A stretch of 64,000 bases of DNA, from NCBI GenBank assembly GCA_029817715.1, contig JARUPY010000541.1, positions 1 through 64,000 on the forward strand, written 5' to 3'. Origin of the DNA: Melastoma dodecandrum (taxonomy: Eukaryota > Streptophyta > Magnoliopsida > Myrtales > Melastomataceae). The notes below the pieces were generated by a model that had not been told where the DNA came from, did no database searches, and was given only the letters and a program-made list of their open reading frames with translations. Shown here piece after piece: positions 33,791-45,134 of this stretch; positions within the stretch are counted from its first letter, which is position 1, and each line of letters opens with the position of its first letter. The translations under genes were made by a program, and so were the position numbers.

Positions 33791-36700
33791 TCAGGCGTAG
33801 TATCGCTTCAGGAACTTTCCATTGATTGGTCCGACACGCACTCCATCTTGATCAACTATCTTGTAGGCGCCCCCGGTGTAAGCTTCTTGGACGACGTATG
33901 GGCCATCCCACTTTGATGTGAATTTGTTTTAGGTCTTATGCGTGACGATTATGGGTCTTCGCACCGCCAAAACAAGGTCACCTACTTGAAAGGAGCGAGG
34001 TCGCACTCTCTTGTTAAAAGACTTCGACATCCTTGCCTGATAGCATTCAATCCGTTGCTGGGCTTCAAGACGTTTCTCATCCAAAGCTTCCAGTTCCTGT
34101 AAGCGTAACCGCGCATTATCCTATTGACAAAGTCCCTCTTGTATAGCTATTCGCAGCGACGGTATTTGCCGTTCAAGTGGAAGGACCGCTTCAACACCAT
34201 AGACCAACGAGTATGGCGTCATTTGAGTCGCAGTTCTATACGTCGTGCGATACGCCCATAGAGCTTCCCCAACTCGTTCATGCCAATCTTTTCTAGCTTT
34301 ATCGACCACCTTCTTTAGAAGATTGCATAGCGTTTTATTGAACGCCTCTGCCAACCCGTTTGCGGCTGCATAATACATGGAAGAGTTATATTGTTTGAAA
34401 CCAAATTGCTCGCAAAATTTATCCATGGCCTTATTAGAGAAATTCCGGCCATTATCTGTGATTATATGGCGAGGCACACCATAACGAAAAATAATATTAT
34501 TCTTGATGAAGGTGATCAATGTTTCCTTCTTCACTTCCCGAAAAGGTGCAGCTTCTGCCCATTTTGAAAAATAGTCAGTTGCTGCAAGAATATATGAGTG
34601 ACCCCCTGATGATTTGGGTGTGATGGGCCCTACGACATCTAGCCCCCAGGCTTCAAACGGCCAAGATGCTATAGTTGGATGAAGTGGCTAGGGTGATTGA
34701 TGGATGGAGTTAGCGTGAAATTGACATGCTTGACACTTCTTTGCATATTCCATACAATCCTTTACCATTGTCGGCCAATAATAACCCATTCTCTTTAATT
34801 GAAAGTGAAGTTTAGGACCAGATTGATGAGTTCCACATACTCCAGAATGCGCTTCTTTTACTGCTTTCGTGGCTTCTCCTTCTCCAAGACACCGTAAGAA
34901 CACTCCTTCAAATGATCGACGATAAAGAGAGTATTCTTGAAATATATGAACCAAGTTGCTCGTCTCCTAACATCTACCCTTTGACGAGGATCATCAGGCA
35001 ACTTTCCATGCTCAAGAAAGTCAATTAGTGGTTGTCTCTAGTATTTGTCTTCCACATTATAGACAGAGATGATATTAACTTCCTCTTCCTCCTCATTAAA
35101 GGTGGGAGGATCCACCCAAGCTTGACATAGTCGAATACTAACCTGTTTGTCCACTGAAGTAAGTGAAGAAGCGAGTCTTGCCAAGGCATCTGCTTGCGCA
35201 TTTTCCCTTCTTGGTATATGACTTATTTTAAAATCCTGGAACCATCCCGCGAGCTTAACTGCATAGTCATGATATGGAAAAAGCTCTGGCTTGCGAACTT
35301 CATATGTAGATAGAAGTTGATTAATCACAAGCTCGGAGTCCCCATATACCCTCAAACTATGCACTTTGTTATCCATAGCCATTTCTAACCCTAATATGAG
35401 GGCTTGATATTCAGCCATGTTGTTTGAGCATAATTGTGTAAGGGTGTATGCATATGGGATGATATCTCCATCAGATGTGACGAAGACAACTCCAGCTCCT
35501 GCACCCCTTTGGGTAGCCGATCCATCAAAGAACATCTTCCATGGGTGTGGAGTATCCACCAACATCACCTCTTCGTCAGGTAGTTCCTCTGAAATCTTCC
35601 AATTATCTGGTATAAGATGATCTGCTAAGAAATCAGCCAAGGCTTGCCCTTTAACAGCTTTTTGGGGCACATACGAAATCTCGAACTCCTGGAGCATGAG
35701 TGCCCATTTCGCTAGACGACCAGATAGTACTGGCTTTGACATGATGTATTTGAGAGGATCTGCCCGTGATATGAGGTGAACAGAATGTGCCTGCAAATAA
35801 TGTCGCAACTTTTGTATAGCGAACATTAGTGCGAGGCATGTCTTCTCAATTGGAGAATACTTTAGCTCCGCACCAGTTAACGTTCTGCTCAAGTAGTATA
35901 GAGCGTTCTCCTTTCCATCATCATTCTCTTGGGCTAGCAGAACTCCTAAAGAAGCTTCTTGCGCCGCTATATAAAGTATGAGTGGTCTTCCTTGGATAGG
36001 TGCATTAAGGACTGGTGGCTTTGACAAATAAGCTTTTATGCTGTTGAATGCATTTTCACATGCTTCGTCCTACTCAAAAGGAGTACCCTTCTTCATCAAT
36101 CTATGAAAGGGATGGCATCGTCCGGCCAAGTTTGATATAAACCTTCGAATGTATGCAAGTTTCCCTTGAAGGCTCTTCAACTCATGTATATTCCTTGGTC
36201 CTGGCATCTTCATAATCGCATCTATCTTTGATTGATCGACTTCAATGCCTCGATGTCGAACGATAAATCCAAAGAACTTTCCCGAAGTGACCCCGAAGGC
36301 GCACTTCAATGGGTTCATCTTTAGTTGATATTTGCGCAATCTGTCAAATACTTTTCTAAGGTCATCAATATGATCGCGCCTTTGTCTGGATTTGACAACC
36401 AGATCATCCATGTAACACTCTACATTCCTGTGGAGAATATCATCAAAGATCCGTTGCATGGCCCGTTGATAAGTTGCTCCCGCATTCTTCAACCCAAAAG
36501 GCATCACCTTATAACAATATATTCCTTTTGGTGTACGAAAAGCTCTTATTTACTCATCCTTCGGATCCATTCGGATTTGATTGTATCCCGACGATCCATC
36601 CATAAAACTGAGGGCTTCATAGCCAGTGGTAGCATATACCATTATCTCGGTGATCGGAAGAGGAAAATCATCCTTCGGACATGAATTATTGAGGTCGCGG

Positions 36701-37860
36701 AAGTCAACACAAACGCGAAGTTGACCGTTCTTTTTCTTGACGGGTACGATATTTGATATCCATGTTGGGTACTTCACCTCTCGAATGAATCCAGCTTCGA
36801 TAAGTTTATTGACTTCGGCTTCTATTAGGGGAATCAACTCCGGACGAAAACGCCGTTGAGCTTGCTTCATGGGCCGAACCCCATGCTTCACAGCTAACTT
36901 GTGAACTGCAATCTTAGGGTCAAGGCCGGGCATTTCTTTGTAGCTCCATGCGAAGACATCTTTGTATTCCTTCAACAGTTGGATATATAATTCCTCTTCT
37001 TCAGGGGTTAAACTCGCACTGAGGAAAGTAGGACGGTGATCCCCTTCTTCTCTAAGGCCAACTTCCTTTAGTTCATCAATAGTAGACTTCTTCCCATCTT
37101 CGAATACTTCAGGAGCATCTTCCGCACCATCTTCTTTGTGAGATGCGTTTTCATTAGCCTCTGAAATCGTGACATGATAAGAAGCAACATCATCTTCAAC
37201 GCTATCTTGAGATAGGTCATCGTTGCCATTTGTAGTTATCCACGTCTTCGTGGTCATTTTCAACACCTCTCTAGTGGTCACCTCTACAACAGTTCGACGC
37301 TTCATCCGAGAAGGAATTTTACTACGGAGGTCATTTGTGTCTTCAATTATGATTGGAACGTCTTTCCTCTTGTCCACTTTCTTCCACACCATTCGACTTC
37401 TTAGAGTGTCGCCTAACCTTAGTTGTGCCGGTCTCTGAGCAACAGTCTTTTCCTCCGGAGCACCAAGTCTATCAAATACTGATTTCCGTTCGGATGGGGC
37501 TCCAAGTTGATCGAATACCGAAGTTCTCGTCGATTTGGCTGTAGTTTTATCATCAGCCTCAATGTATTGAGTTGAAGCCTTCTTCAACGCTTGATCGACG
37601 GGCTTAGGTGTATCATACCCAAGACCAAGTTTTGACTTTTGAGTATCACATCCCGGATTGGCCTCTTTTGAAATAGCCCCAAGCGCCTTTAAGTCCTCTG
37701 TGTAGCCGGCCGCAGAGATTAGCCTGAATGCATTTGGATCAAATCCGTTGGTGCGCCTGTCAGGCAATGAATCTGGATATATAATTGCCCCCTGTTTAGG
37801 CCGGATAAAACCTTTTAAAGGCGTACTCGTTTGAGCAATTGTCGTCATTTTCGTCACTGG
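33791..37860 (-). pseudogene. Gypsy pol: reverse transcriptase, RNase H, second RNase H, integrase
   Basis: One long reading frame with in-frame stops. RT begins after the gag stop: AGFIREVKYPTWISNIVPVKK near 36790, VDFRDLN near 36700, SFMDGSSGYNQI near 36600, MPFGLKNAGATYQRAM at 36507, catalytic YMDDLVVKS near 36400. RNase H follows (LTGAELKYSPIEKTCLAL near 35860), then a second RNase H (MFFDGSATQRGAG near 35530; NNMAEYQALILGLEMA near 35390; RRENAQADALARLA near 35190), the integrase HHCC finger (CQACQFHANS near 34710) and core (YGVPRHIITDNGRNF near 34470). Stops: TAA at 36550, TAG at 36070, 35038, 34688 and 34121, TAA at 33929; one frameshift lies near 34925. The 36070 and 35038 stops replace expected Trp codons. 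The terminal TGA is at 33791. Confidence 0.93.
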
Positions 37861-40800
37861 TCAGTTGAGTTCCTTTGGCACCATTATTTCTTCAGCATGG
37901 CTATTCACGAAAGGTGGTTCCCCGGCTTTTCGGAAGGCTCTTGGGACATAGCGCAGAATTGGTTTGCTCTGCTTCGTCACATCTTCTGCCTGTATATTTT
38001 CAGGCATAATATCAGCTGAAGATTTCTCTTGTCGTATGGATGGTATATCTGCGCTTGATTCTTTTAGAGCGTTCTTTACGATAGGCTTTAAGTTTGACGC
38101 CTCCACATGTACACTCTTGTTCAAGTAAAACTTGGCGTCAGCAAAGTATGACTCCTCCTCTGTGAAGGGCTTAGCATCCGCCCATACTGTACACGACACT
38201 CCGTCCTTAATAAACTTGAAGCATTGATGAAGTGTTGATGCGACAACTCCATATTCGTGCATCCATGGTCGACCTAGTAACATATTATAGGTCGTCCTTG
38301 AATCGATAACATAGAATGTCGTGCAAGATTCCATGTCACCTATTGTGAGAGAAAGGCAAATTTTTCCTATGGCTCGTTCTCCGCCTTGGTTAAATCCCTG
38401 AATTATCAGCCGACTACTTGAGAGATCATCCACTCCCAAGCCAATATCCTTCAAAGTTTTTGATGAAATGATATTGACTGCCGAACCTGGGTCAATCAGG
38501 ATGCGATTAACCTTTGTGCCACATGTATATCCAGACACAAATAATGGTCGATTGTGTGACTTGTGGCCCACGAGAAGATCTTCATCAGAAAACGTGATAA
38601 TCGGACAATTCTCCTTCACCTTTTCCACTGACATTGTTGTAGAACTTTCCGGGAAGCCAACCTTTAGATTGGACTGCTCCTTTTCCATGTCAATATGGTG
38701 ACAACTTCTGGACAAAGTCGCAAGCCTTTGAAATTTTTTAGGGAAGAAATCCCACACGGTGATTGGAGATGGCTTCTTCAAGGTTACTTCAACATCAGGC
38801 TTTCGCTTATCTACAACCTCCCTGAAGTTTGCCTTCATATTTCCTTTTTTAAAAACTCTTGCTCGAATAGGAGGTTTCTTCTCTTGAGGCTTCAAAGTCT
38901 TTCTTCGGTTCCTTCTACGTGTTACCAAAGTCCAACCTTCCTCATCATGAATCGCCTCATGGCCAATTGCACAGCTTGACATCTTAACGTCCTGACTATC
39001 ATCCAGTTCCACTTTCGAACAAAGGAAAGCAGCCATCTCATCAGAGCTAAACGACCCGAAGATAATATTGGATGCGTTCGAACTTGCTACGTCCACCAGC
39101 TTCGAGGAAACCATCGACCCTAAGTCAATCTTGTTATCTCGGGCAAGTTCCATAACCTTCTCTTTGAAGACAAAACACTTCTCAATAGGATGACCCAGAA
39201 CACGGTGATACTTGCAAAAGTTTGGATCTCCCGCTCGACTCGCTTGTTGTGGGCGTTTCGACGGAGGGAGTTCAATCATTTTAACAGACAAAAGAAAGTC
39301 AAATATATCCGCAACATCTGAATCTGGGAAAGGATATTGATTCTGCCTTTCCTCCAGAGTCGGTCGCCTCTTCTCTGTCTGAGGAGTTGCTGGAGCATGG
39401 GTAGAAGTGCTTGATTGTCCTTTGTCCTTCGCATTCGGGACCTTGACAGGAACAACATCGGTGGCCAGCACTTGTTTCTTGCTATCCTTGAAGGCAGGCT
39501 TGCCCCCAGTTCTATTAACTGGTCTTCCTGTTCCTTTGGATGGCTCGGGTACCGGAAGATCTCCCACACCAACTCCTACAAAACTCAACTCCATATCATG
39601 TGCTCTTGTAGCTAATTCCTCAAAAGACCGAGGTTTGATCCCTTGTAGGATATAGCGAATCCTCCAAAGCATTCCTTGAATACACATATCTATTGACGTC
39701 GCCTCCGATAAGTGATCCCTACAGTTTAGACTTAGGTTTCTCCATCGTTGTATATAATCAACGACGGGCTCGCCTTCCCATTGACGAGTGTTAGTGAGTT
39801 CTATCATACTCACCACACGCCTCGTGCTATAAAAGCGGTTCAGGAATTCTCTTTCTAACTGCTCCCAACTGTCAATACTTCCTGGTTTTATGTCGATATA
39901 CCAGTCAAAAGCATTTCCCTTCAAGGAGCGGACGAACTGTTTGACCATCAAGTCTCCATCTGTACCAGCATTGTTGCAAGTCTCGACAAAATGAGCCACA
40001 TGTTGCCTTGGATTCCCCTTCCCATCAAATTGTTGGAAGTATGGGGGCTGATAACCCATTGGCATGCTCAAGTTTTCGATTCTTTGGCTGTACGGCTTAT
40101 TGTATGCCAAAGGTGTCGCATACTTTCCCTCAAGTTCATCCTTCAGAGCCTCTTGTATTAGCTCTTTCATTGCTCTAGTTGAGACTGGAGCATCAACAGA
40201 GATAGATACAGGCTTCGGTGAATCATCCATGTTCAGCACATTCTTGCCTTTATCCTTGCCTATGTGAGAACCTCCTTCATTAGATGTTCTTCTAGACTCT
40301 TTATTCTCGAGCCTGCTTATGACATACTCAAGTTGTTGATCCCTGTCCCTCATGGATTTCGTCATCGCTTCAACTGCTTTGCCAAGAGACGCAACTTGGT
40401 CTTCCAATGATGGGGTATCAGCCATCATAACTGGCATAATTTCATCTAACTTTTCAGTTAGATCAACCTCGCTGACGCTTCGAGACTGATTTGGTGAGGA
40501 GTCCTCCGATAAACTATCATGAAAGCTTGGCAGAGGAATTGGCGACATATTGCTCTTGTTCGGTGGCGTCTTTTCGGCAATCTCCTTGCAGGATGGAATA
40601 GATCGAAGAATGTCTTCTATCTCCTCCATTTGCTTGCGCGTTTTGGCCCTTGATTCAGCAAAGCTCCATTTCGGAGTGCAGTCTGATGAAGAATCCTCAA
40701 GAGGAGAGACACTTGATGAGCTATTGCAAAAATTACCCAAATGAATTGGTGATATGGAACTCTTGCTGAGAAGGCTTCTTTCAGTAACCGCCTTATATGA

Positions 40801-40992
40801 TGGAGATGACTTTGGAGAGATGGATCTTAGAATCTCTTCGGTCTCCTTATATATATCAGCAATCGGTCTGGTCTTGGTAAAGTTTCTGGAACCAGGCGAT
40901 GAAGAGCCTTCAGACGAGTGAGAAGGGAAACCAACTAGCTGATTATTCACAGCATTGACGGAGTTCTTCAGCATGATCATCTTTGAAGCCAT
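37861..40992 (-). CDS. Gypsy gag-protease ORF
   Basis: An uninterrupted frame of 1043 codons from the ATG at 40992 (MASKMIMLKN), just inside the primer-binding site; the upstream extension into the LTR is not used. It has a Ser-rich N-terminal third with repeated ILRSI..SP and SPIPLPSF motifs, then the capsid region (YFQQFDGKGNPRQHVAHFV, AFDWYIDIKPGSIDSWEQL, FLNRFYSTRRVVSMIEL), a spacer with FCKYHRVLGHPIEKC, and the retropepsin region (RILIDPGSAVNIIS, NMLLGRPWMH). The protease triad reads DPGS where D-T/S/E-G-S is usual. It ends at TGA (37861-37863), in the same frame as pol. Gag forms the particle; protease cuts it. An intact 1043-codon gag next to a pol with six stops is noteworthy. Confidence 0.93.
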   Translation of the reverse strand: MASKMIMLKNSVNAVNNQLVGFPSHSSEGSSSPGSRNFTKTRPIADIYKETEEILRSISPKSSPSYKAVTERSLLSKSSISPIHLGNFCNSSSSVSPLEDSSSDCTPKWSFAESRAKTRKQMEEIEDILRSIPSCKEIAEKTPPNKSNMSPIPLPSFHDSLSEDSSPNQSRSVSEVDLTEKLDEIMPVMMADTPSLEDQVASLGKAVEAMTKSMRDRDQQLEYVISRLENKESRRTSNEGGSHIGKDKGKNVLNMDDSPKPVSISVDAPVSTRAMKELIQEALKDELEGKYATPLAYNKPYSQRIENLSMPMGYQPPYFQQFDGKGNPRQHVAHFVETCNNAGTDGDLMVKQFVRSLKGNAFDWYIDIKPGSIDSWEQLEREFLNRFYSTRRVVSMIELTNTRQWEGEPVVDYIQRWRNLSLNCRDHLSEATSIDMCIQGMLWRIRYILQGIKPRSFEELATRAHDMELSFVGVGVGDLPVPEPSKGTGRPVNRTGGKPAFKDSKKQVLATDVVPVKVPNAKDKGQSSTSTHAPATPQTEKRRPTLEERQNQYPFPDSDVADIFDFLLSVKMIELPPSKRPQQASRAGDPNFCKYHRVLGHPIEKCFVFKEKVMELARDNKIDLGSMVSSKLVDVASSNASNIIFGSFSSDEMAAFLCSKVELDDSQDVKMSSCAIGHEAIHDEEGWTLVTRRRNRRKTLKPQEKKPPIRARVFKKGNMKANFREVVDKRKPDVEVTLKKPSPITVWDFFPKKFQRLATLSRSCHHIDMEKEQSNLKVGFPESSTTMSVEKVKENCPIITFSDEDLLVGHKSHNRPLFVSGYTCGTKVNRILIDPGSAVNIISSKTLKDIGLGVDDLSSSRLIIQGFNQGGERAIGKICLSLTIGDMESCTTFYVIDSRTTYNMLLGRPWMHEYGVVASTLHQCFKFIKDGVSCTVWADAKPFTEEESYFADAKFYLNKSVHVEASNLKPIVKNALKESSADIPSIRQEKSSADIMPENIQAEDVTKQSKPILRYVPRAFRKAGEPPFVNSHAEEIMVPKELN

Positions 40993-41031
40993 CTGGATAC
41001 TTAGATGTAAAGAGATGAGAGGTAGAGATGG

Positions 41032-41050
41032 TCCCACTGGGCGTGCCAGA
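41032..41050 (-). promoter_or_regulatory. candidate Gypsy primer-binding site
   Basis: On the minus strand CTGGCACGCCCAGTGGGAC begins five bases after the terminal TCTACA of the 5' LTR. Position and GC-rich composition fit a tRNA primer site, but I could not name the tRNA. Confidence 0.6.
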
Positions 41051-41054
41051 AATT

Positions 41055-42275
41055 TGTAGACGTAAAAAATCTCACGGTCCGTATATAGACCGGAAGCAAC
41101 GTACAAATTGTCGTATTGAGAAATAGCAGGTTCAATCTCTAGTCACGGACAAAGCACGTGAGTCCTCTGATTCTATACTCGTAAGATATCCGAAATATAG
41201 ATGGGCTGAAGCTCTGGCAAATATCTGCTGGAGCTTTAGGGAGATATGTTGATGAAGACACTAGAGCTGCAGAGCTTGATCCGGCGGGTCTTCAGAAGTG
41301 GCGAAGATCTCCAAGGCTGTAGAAGCTTGATTTGGAGAGTCTTCAGAGGATGGGCGAAGAACACCAGGGTTGTTGTAGAAGCTTGATCTGGAGAGTCTTC
41401 TGAGGATGGGCGAAGAACACCAGGCTGCTGAAGCTTGATCTTGATCTTGAATGCTTGAACTTGATCTTCAGGCTTGATCTCGATCTTCAGACTTGATCTT
41501 GAACCTTGCTCTTGGCAGCACTGCGTCGATCGGGTGAGGAAAAGATGCTCGAGAACTTCGCTATCGAAGGAGCTCCTCACTCTTGAAGTCGTCGAGGATT
41601 GCAGAGGAGCCTTCAGAGATAAACCCGCAAGAGGGGCCTTCGGAGATAAACCCGCAAGAGGGGCCTTCGGAGATATACCCGCTAGAGGGCCTTCGCCGCC
41701 GCACCACCCGCAGAGGGGCCTTCGCCGCCGCGCCACCCGTAGAGGGGCCTTCGCCGCACCACCCACTGATGGGTCTTCAAAAATAACTAGAATCTCTTTA
41801 TAACCCAATGGGGCTTAAGAGAATAAGAGAGAAGAGAGAATTTTTGTGTGTCCCAAATAAGGGGGAGGGACTCCCTTTATATAGGAGTTGAAGAAGCCTT
41901 GGGTGATTTCTCTTTCCGATGTGGGACAAAGAGTGTCATGGGCTTGAGGTTATATTGGGCCGACATTTGGATTGGGCCGAAGTATGAATGGGCCGATATA
42001 TGGGCTAGGCCCAGTTCATTTTATAATTGGGTTAGGCTTATTGGGCTAGCATATGGGCTGAACCACAATTTTAAAACCCAATAATAAATGGGTTGGGCTT
42101 GATCTTTTTTATAATCTCAGGCCCGTGTATTATATTTACACTAAGATATAAGTGCAAAATATTTCACATCGTGATGTCTTATAATATAAAGACAATCAAT
42201 CATATTCAGCCAATATAATATATAATTTGGGCCAAATGACATTATTTCGACATTAATAAAATTTCAATGTCTACA
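41055..42275 (-). repeat. Gypsy 5' LTR (right)
   Basis: Ends TGTAGAC and GTCTACA form a 7-bp inverted repeat. It contains three to four copies of a short GAGGGGCCTTCGCCGCC-type unit near 41620-41770, one more than the left LTR. A TTATATA-type promoter could lie within but is not assigned. Confidence 0.95.
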
Positions 42276-43739
42276 TACTCGCTCCCTTGGATATACATGG
42301 GCTGAAGATGCTTATGACGTGATCTTGCAAGAGAGACGGAGAAGACCGCAAAAACGCAGTTCCTTAGACGCATGTCTGCAATTTTCGTTAAAGGACCTCG
42401 GTAGCACTATCACCTATCTGACTGTCTATGTACCCCTTGCACACATCTCTCCAACTATGAAGCTCTATGAATTCAAACATCCACATTAGTGGTTGCTAGG
42501 GCCTGTTCACTTTGTCCTTCTCACAAAATCTGCACACAAAAAAAAGCTCACAGGTAAGAAAATAAATTGTGACACCATAAACGCACCACGAAACTAATTG
42601 TCCAAACGGAAGACTTGCCTTCGACCAATTGGCTTGGATGAACAGCGCCTATGACGATGACGATTTGTGGGCGAGGAAGAAGGTCGTCACGGAACAGTGG
42701 GTGCTGTAATTGCACCGACTACAACGCGTTCTGTTCCGCAAACACCTGGAATGTGCTACAAGATGTTCCTTTTGGGTTGAGGCAACGAATTGGGGTACGG
42801 GAGCAGTAAAGGGCGACCGACTACGGACCAACGCTAATTCTTCTTCGAATAGTCCCAGTTAGCCGGGTACAAGTCCGACCCCTGGGTTTGATTTCAAGGA
42901 ACCGCCACTTGTTTCAGGGAAGGAGGGAGGGCGAGATGAAGCTTCTTCTTTTTTTTTTCTTACTTTAATTACCATAAACCATCTTCTTCATATGCAGTAC
43001 TGTAATGAAATTAAAAAAAATTCATTTCTTCATATGCAGCACTGTATGAAATTAAAAAACTCATATGTCCCCGTAAGACAGTATCTCCATTTTAGCAGAA
43101 TTTAAATAATTGATTACAGAAAATAAATATTGGGGTACGTGTATGAACAATTATGACATGATATATAAGAGAAAACGGACTACATGTGAAAACATTAATC
43201 GAACAAGTACGAGGATAATAAGTACATATAAGTAATTTGACATGTATGAAACTGCTGCTAAACAGTAACTAAGACGTAGGATATGGAAATAACCTACGTC
43301 TCCCGTAGGATACCCTTAGATCCTAAAACTTAAGCAAATAACCGAAATGTGACGGCTTCATTGCTCGATTAAGAGTAGCAAATGGGGTGAGAATACGTTT
43401 TAGTTAAGCACAAGTCAAGGAAAGGGTCCGAAGAAGAGTTTGACAAACAACAGCCCCCCGCCCCCCTAATAAAAGAACAAGAGGAGGAAATGGAACAAGG
43501 AAAAATCTAAAAGTTGGGCCACGTAAAATTGTGGTCAGGAATGAAGAAGAGAAGCCTCGATCCGATGTGGCAGAGAACCTTTTCTTTCCCCCGGCTAACC
43601 CTTTTTTTCCCCGGACAGGATCTAAAACTCGAACCACAGGCAGTTTCCTTCAGACTTACCCTGCCAACCTCTTGCAATGAAAAGATTTTGAGCCTTCTTC
43701 AATCCCCCTGAACCCTTTCCCCTTCCTTTCACACAAAAG
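42276..43739. other. Gypsy right flank and Dof gene upstream region
   Basis: No supportable gene. AT-rich in the middle, with a CCCCCCGCCCCCC stretch near 43455. The last few hundred bases are the likely promoter and leader of the Dof gene. Confidence 0.4.
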
Positions 43740-45134
43740 ATGCAGATAATCGAGGATCCTGCGATCAGCCTCTTCGGGAAGAAGATCCATTTGTTCGGTG
43801 CTGATGCGCAACCCTGCCAGGTGAAGTCGATGGAAGAAGAAGAAGAAGAAGAAGAAGAAGAAGAAGAAGAAGAAACAGGGGATAATGATCCGGGTGGAAC
43901 AGAGCAGGTAACTTTAACCTACTTGCGGTTAAGATTATTGTAATCAAAGGGTGACCCGATTCCTGTTTCCGGAAATGGACTGATGGGTAGGTGACGTTTT
44001 CTCTCGAAGTTCCTTGATTTTGCAGATTTCTGGGGTTATTGCTCCGCTCTGCAGCAGGCAGCAAATTAATAATCTGTTTCTGGTTATCTAACTAGTTGTT
44101 TGATTTACTGAGGTTGTCAGGTTAAATCCATGTTTTTTCGCCTCACTGTGATTAGTGCTCTGCAGAGAATTCTCGTAGATGCACGGTCTCAATCTCGAGC
44201 GCCTTCAGTTGTCGGAGAAGGCCCAGAGAATACGAGGGTCTCTAAGTTGGTGAAAGAACCGAGTGAAACTTCTGATTCTCAAGGGAAGATGTTGAAGAAA
44301 CCGGACAAGATCTTGCCATGCCCTTGATGCGACAGCATGGACACCAAGTTCTGTTATTATAACAACTACAACGTGAATCAACCTCGACATTTCTGTAGGG
44401 CGTGTCAGAGATACTGGACTGCCGGAGGGTCGATGAGGAACATGCCTGTGGGAGCTGGCCATAGGAAGAACAAGAGCGCTGCATGCCGTCATCACCGTAT
44501 CATGATCTCTGGGACTCTCATTGGAGCAGAAGTTGGAGTTTCGGATTGCGTTCACCTCCCCAACTTCAAAAGCAATGGGGTGGTGCCTAGGTTTGGGGTG
44601 GACAGTGAAAAACAGGGCAATGAGTGCTCACAAGAACGAAAAGCACCAAACTGCAATGGAATCCCCTCGCAAATTCCATTCTTTCCGGGCTTTCCTTGGT
44701 CTTATCCATGGAACCAGGCAGTTCCTGCCCCAGCGGTTTACCCGGCGGCCACATTTTGGACTTGGAACATCCCTTTGGTTTCATCACAACAGTCGCCTTT
44801 CGCCAATGGCCAAAAAGCTACCTTTGCAAGTATTGATTCTGTGATCTCCAGAAAGCGGTCAAGAGAACCCGAACCAGGGATCAAATTGCCAAAGCGGGTG
44901 AATGGTTGCCTGGTAAAACCGAAAACCCTAGGCATCACTGATCCCAAGGAAGTGGCAAAGAGTTCGATATGGACATCATTAGGTATTGCACTTGATTCTA
45001 CTATAAAAGGAGCATCATCTTGCGGTTTCGAACAAAAGGGAGTTGAAAAAGTTCAAGATGCCGAAATGATTCTGGCATTTCACGCGAATCCTGCCGCGTT
45101 ATCAAGATCATGCGTCTTTCGCAGTAGCAACTGA
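43740..45134 (+). pseudogene. CDF: cycling Dof factor gene with a nonsense codon in the Dof finger
   Basis: A two-exon gene (43740-43907, 44166-45134; GT-AG, phase 0) of 378 codons that matches cycling Dof factors, the clock-controlled repressors of CONSTANS and FT in photoperiodic flowering. Exon 1 gives DPAISLFGKKIHLFG, the CDF N-terminal motif, then 14 glutamates from a GAA repeat. Exon 2 gives VKEPSETSDSQGK, KPDKILPCP, then the Dof finger. Codon 110 (44325-44327) is TGA where all Dof domains have Arg in C-P-R-C. The rest is conserved: [46 protein letters not shown] (His for the usual Arg). The C-terminal CDF blocks are also present ([10 protein letters not shown] near the end and [10 protein letters not shown]). 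CGA to TGA is a single transition at a CpG. Translation restart at 44337 would lack the first two zinc cysteines. All else being open suggests very recent loss or a sequence error. Confidence 0.9.
43834..43874 (+). repeat. GAA microsatellite coding poly-Glu
   Basis: About 13-14 GAA/GAG triplets in exon 1 of the Dof gene. It is length-variable by nature and stays in frame. Confidence 0.9.

Larger units (their letters stand above)
31098..42275 (-). mobile_element. Ty3/Gypsy LTR retrotransposon, Tat-like lineage
   Basis: An 11.2-kb element transcribed on the minus strand. LTRs of 1185 bp (left, 3') and 1221 bp (right, 5') end in TGTAGAC/GTCTACA inverted repeats; the left outer end reads TGTTGAC. 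Inside come a gag-protease ORF, then pol with RT, RNase H, a second RNase H (plant 'archaeal-type' domain), and an integrase with no chromodomain. The double RNase H and long spacers identify the Tat branch. Between pol and the 3' LTR lie a 50-bp tandem array and an opposite-strand ORF remnant, another known Tat habit. A candidate primer-binding site (CTGGCACGCCCAGTGGGAC on the minus strand, 41032-41050) lies next to the right LTR. The flanks GACTA and TACTC do not match, so no target duplication is visible. Confidence 0.95.
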
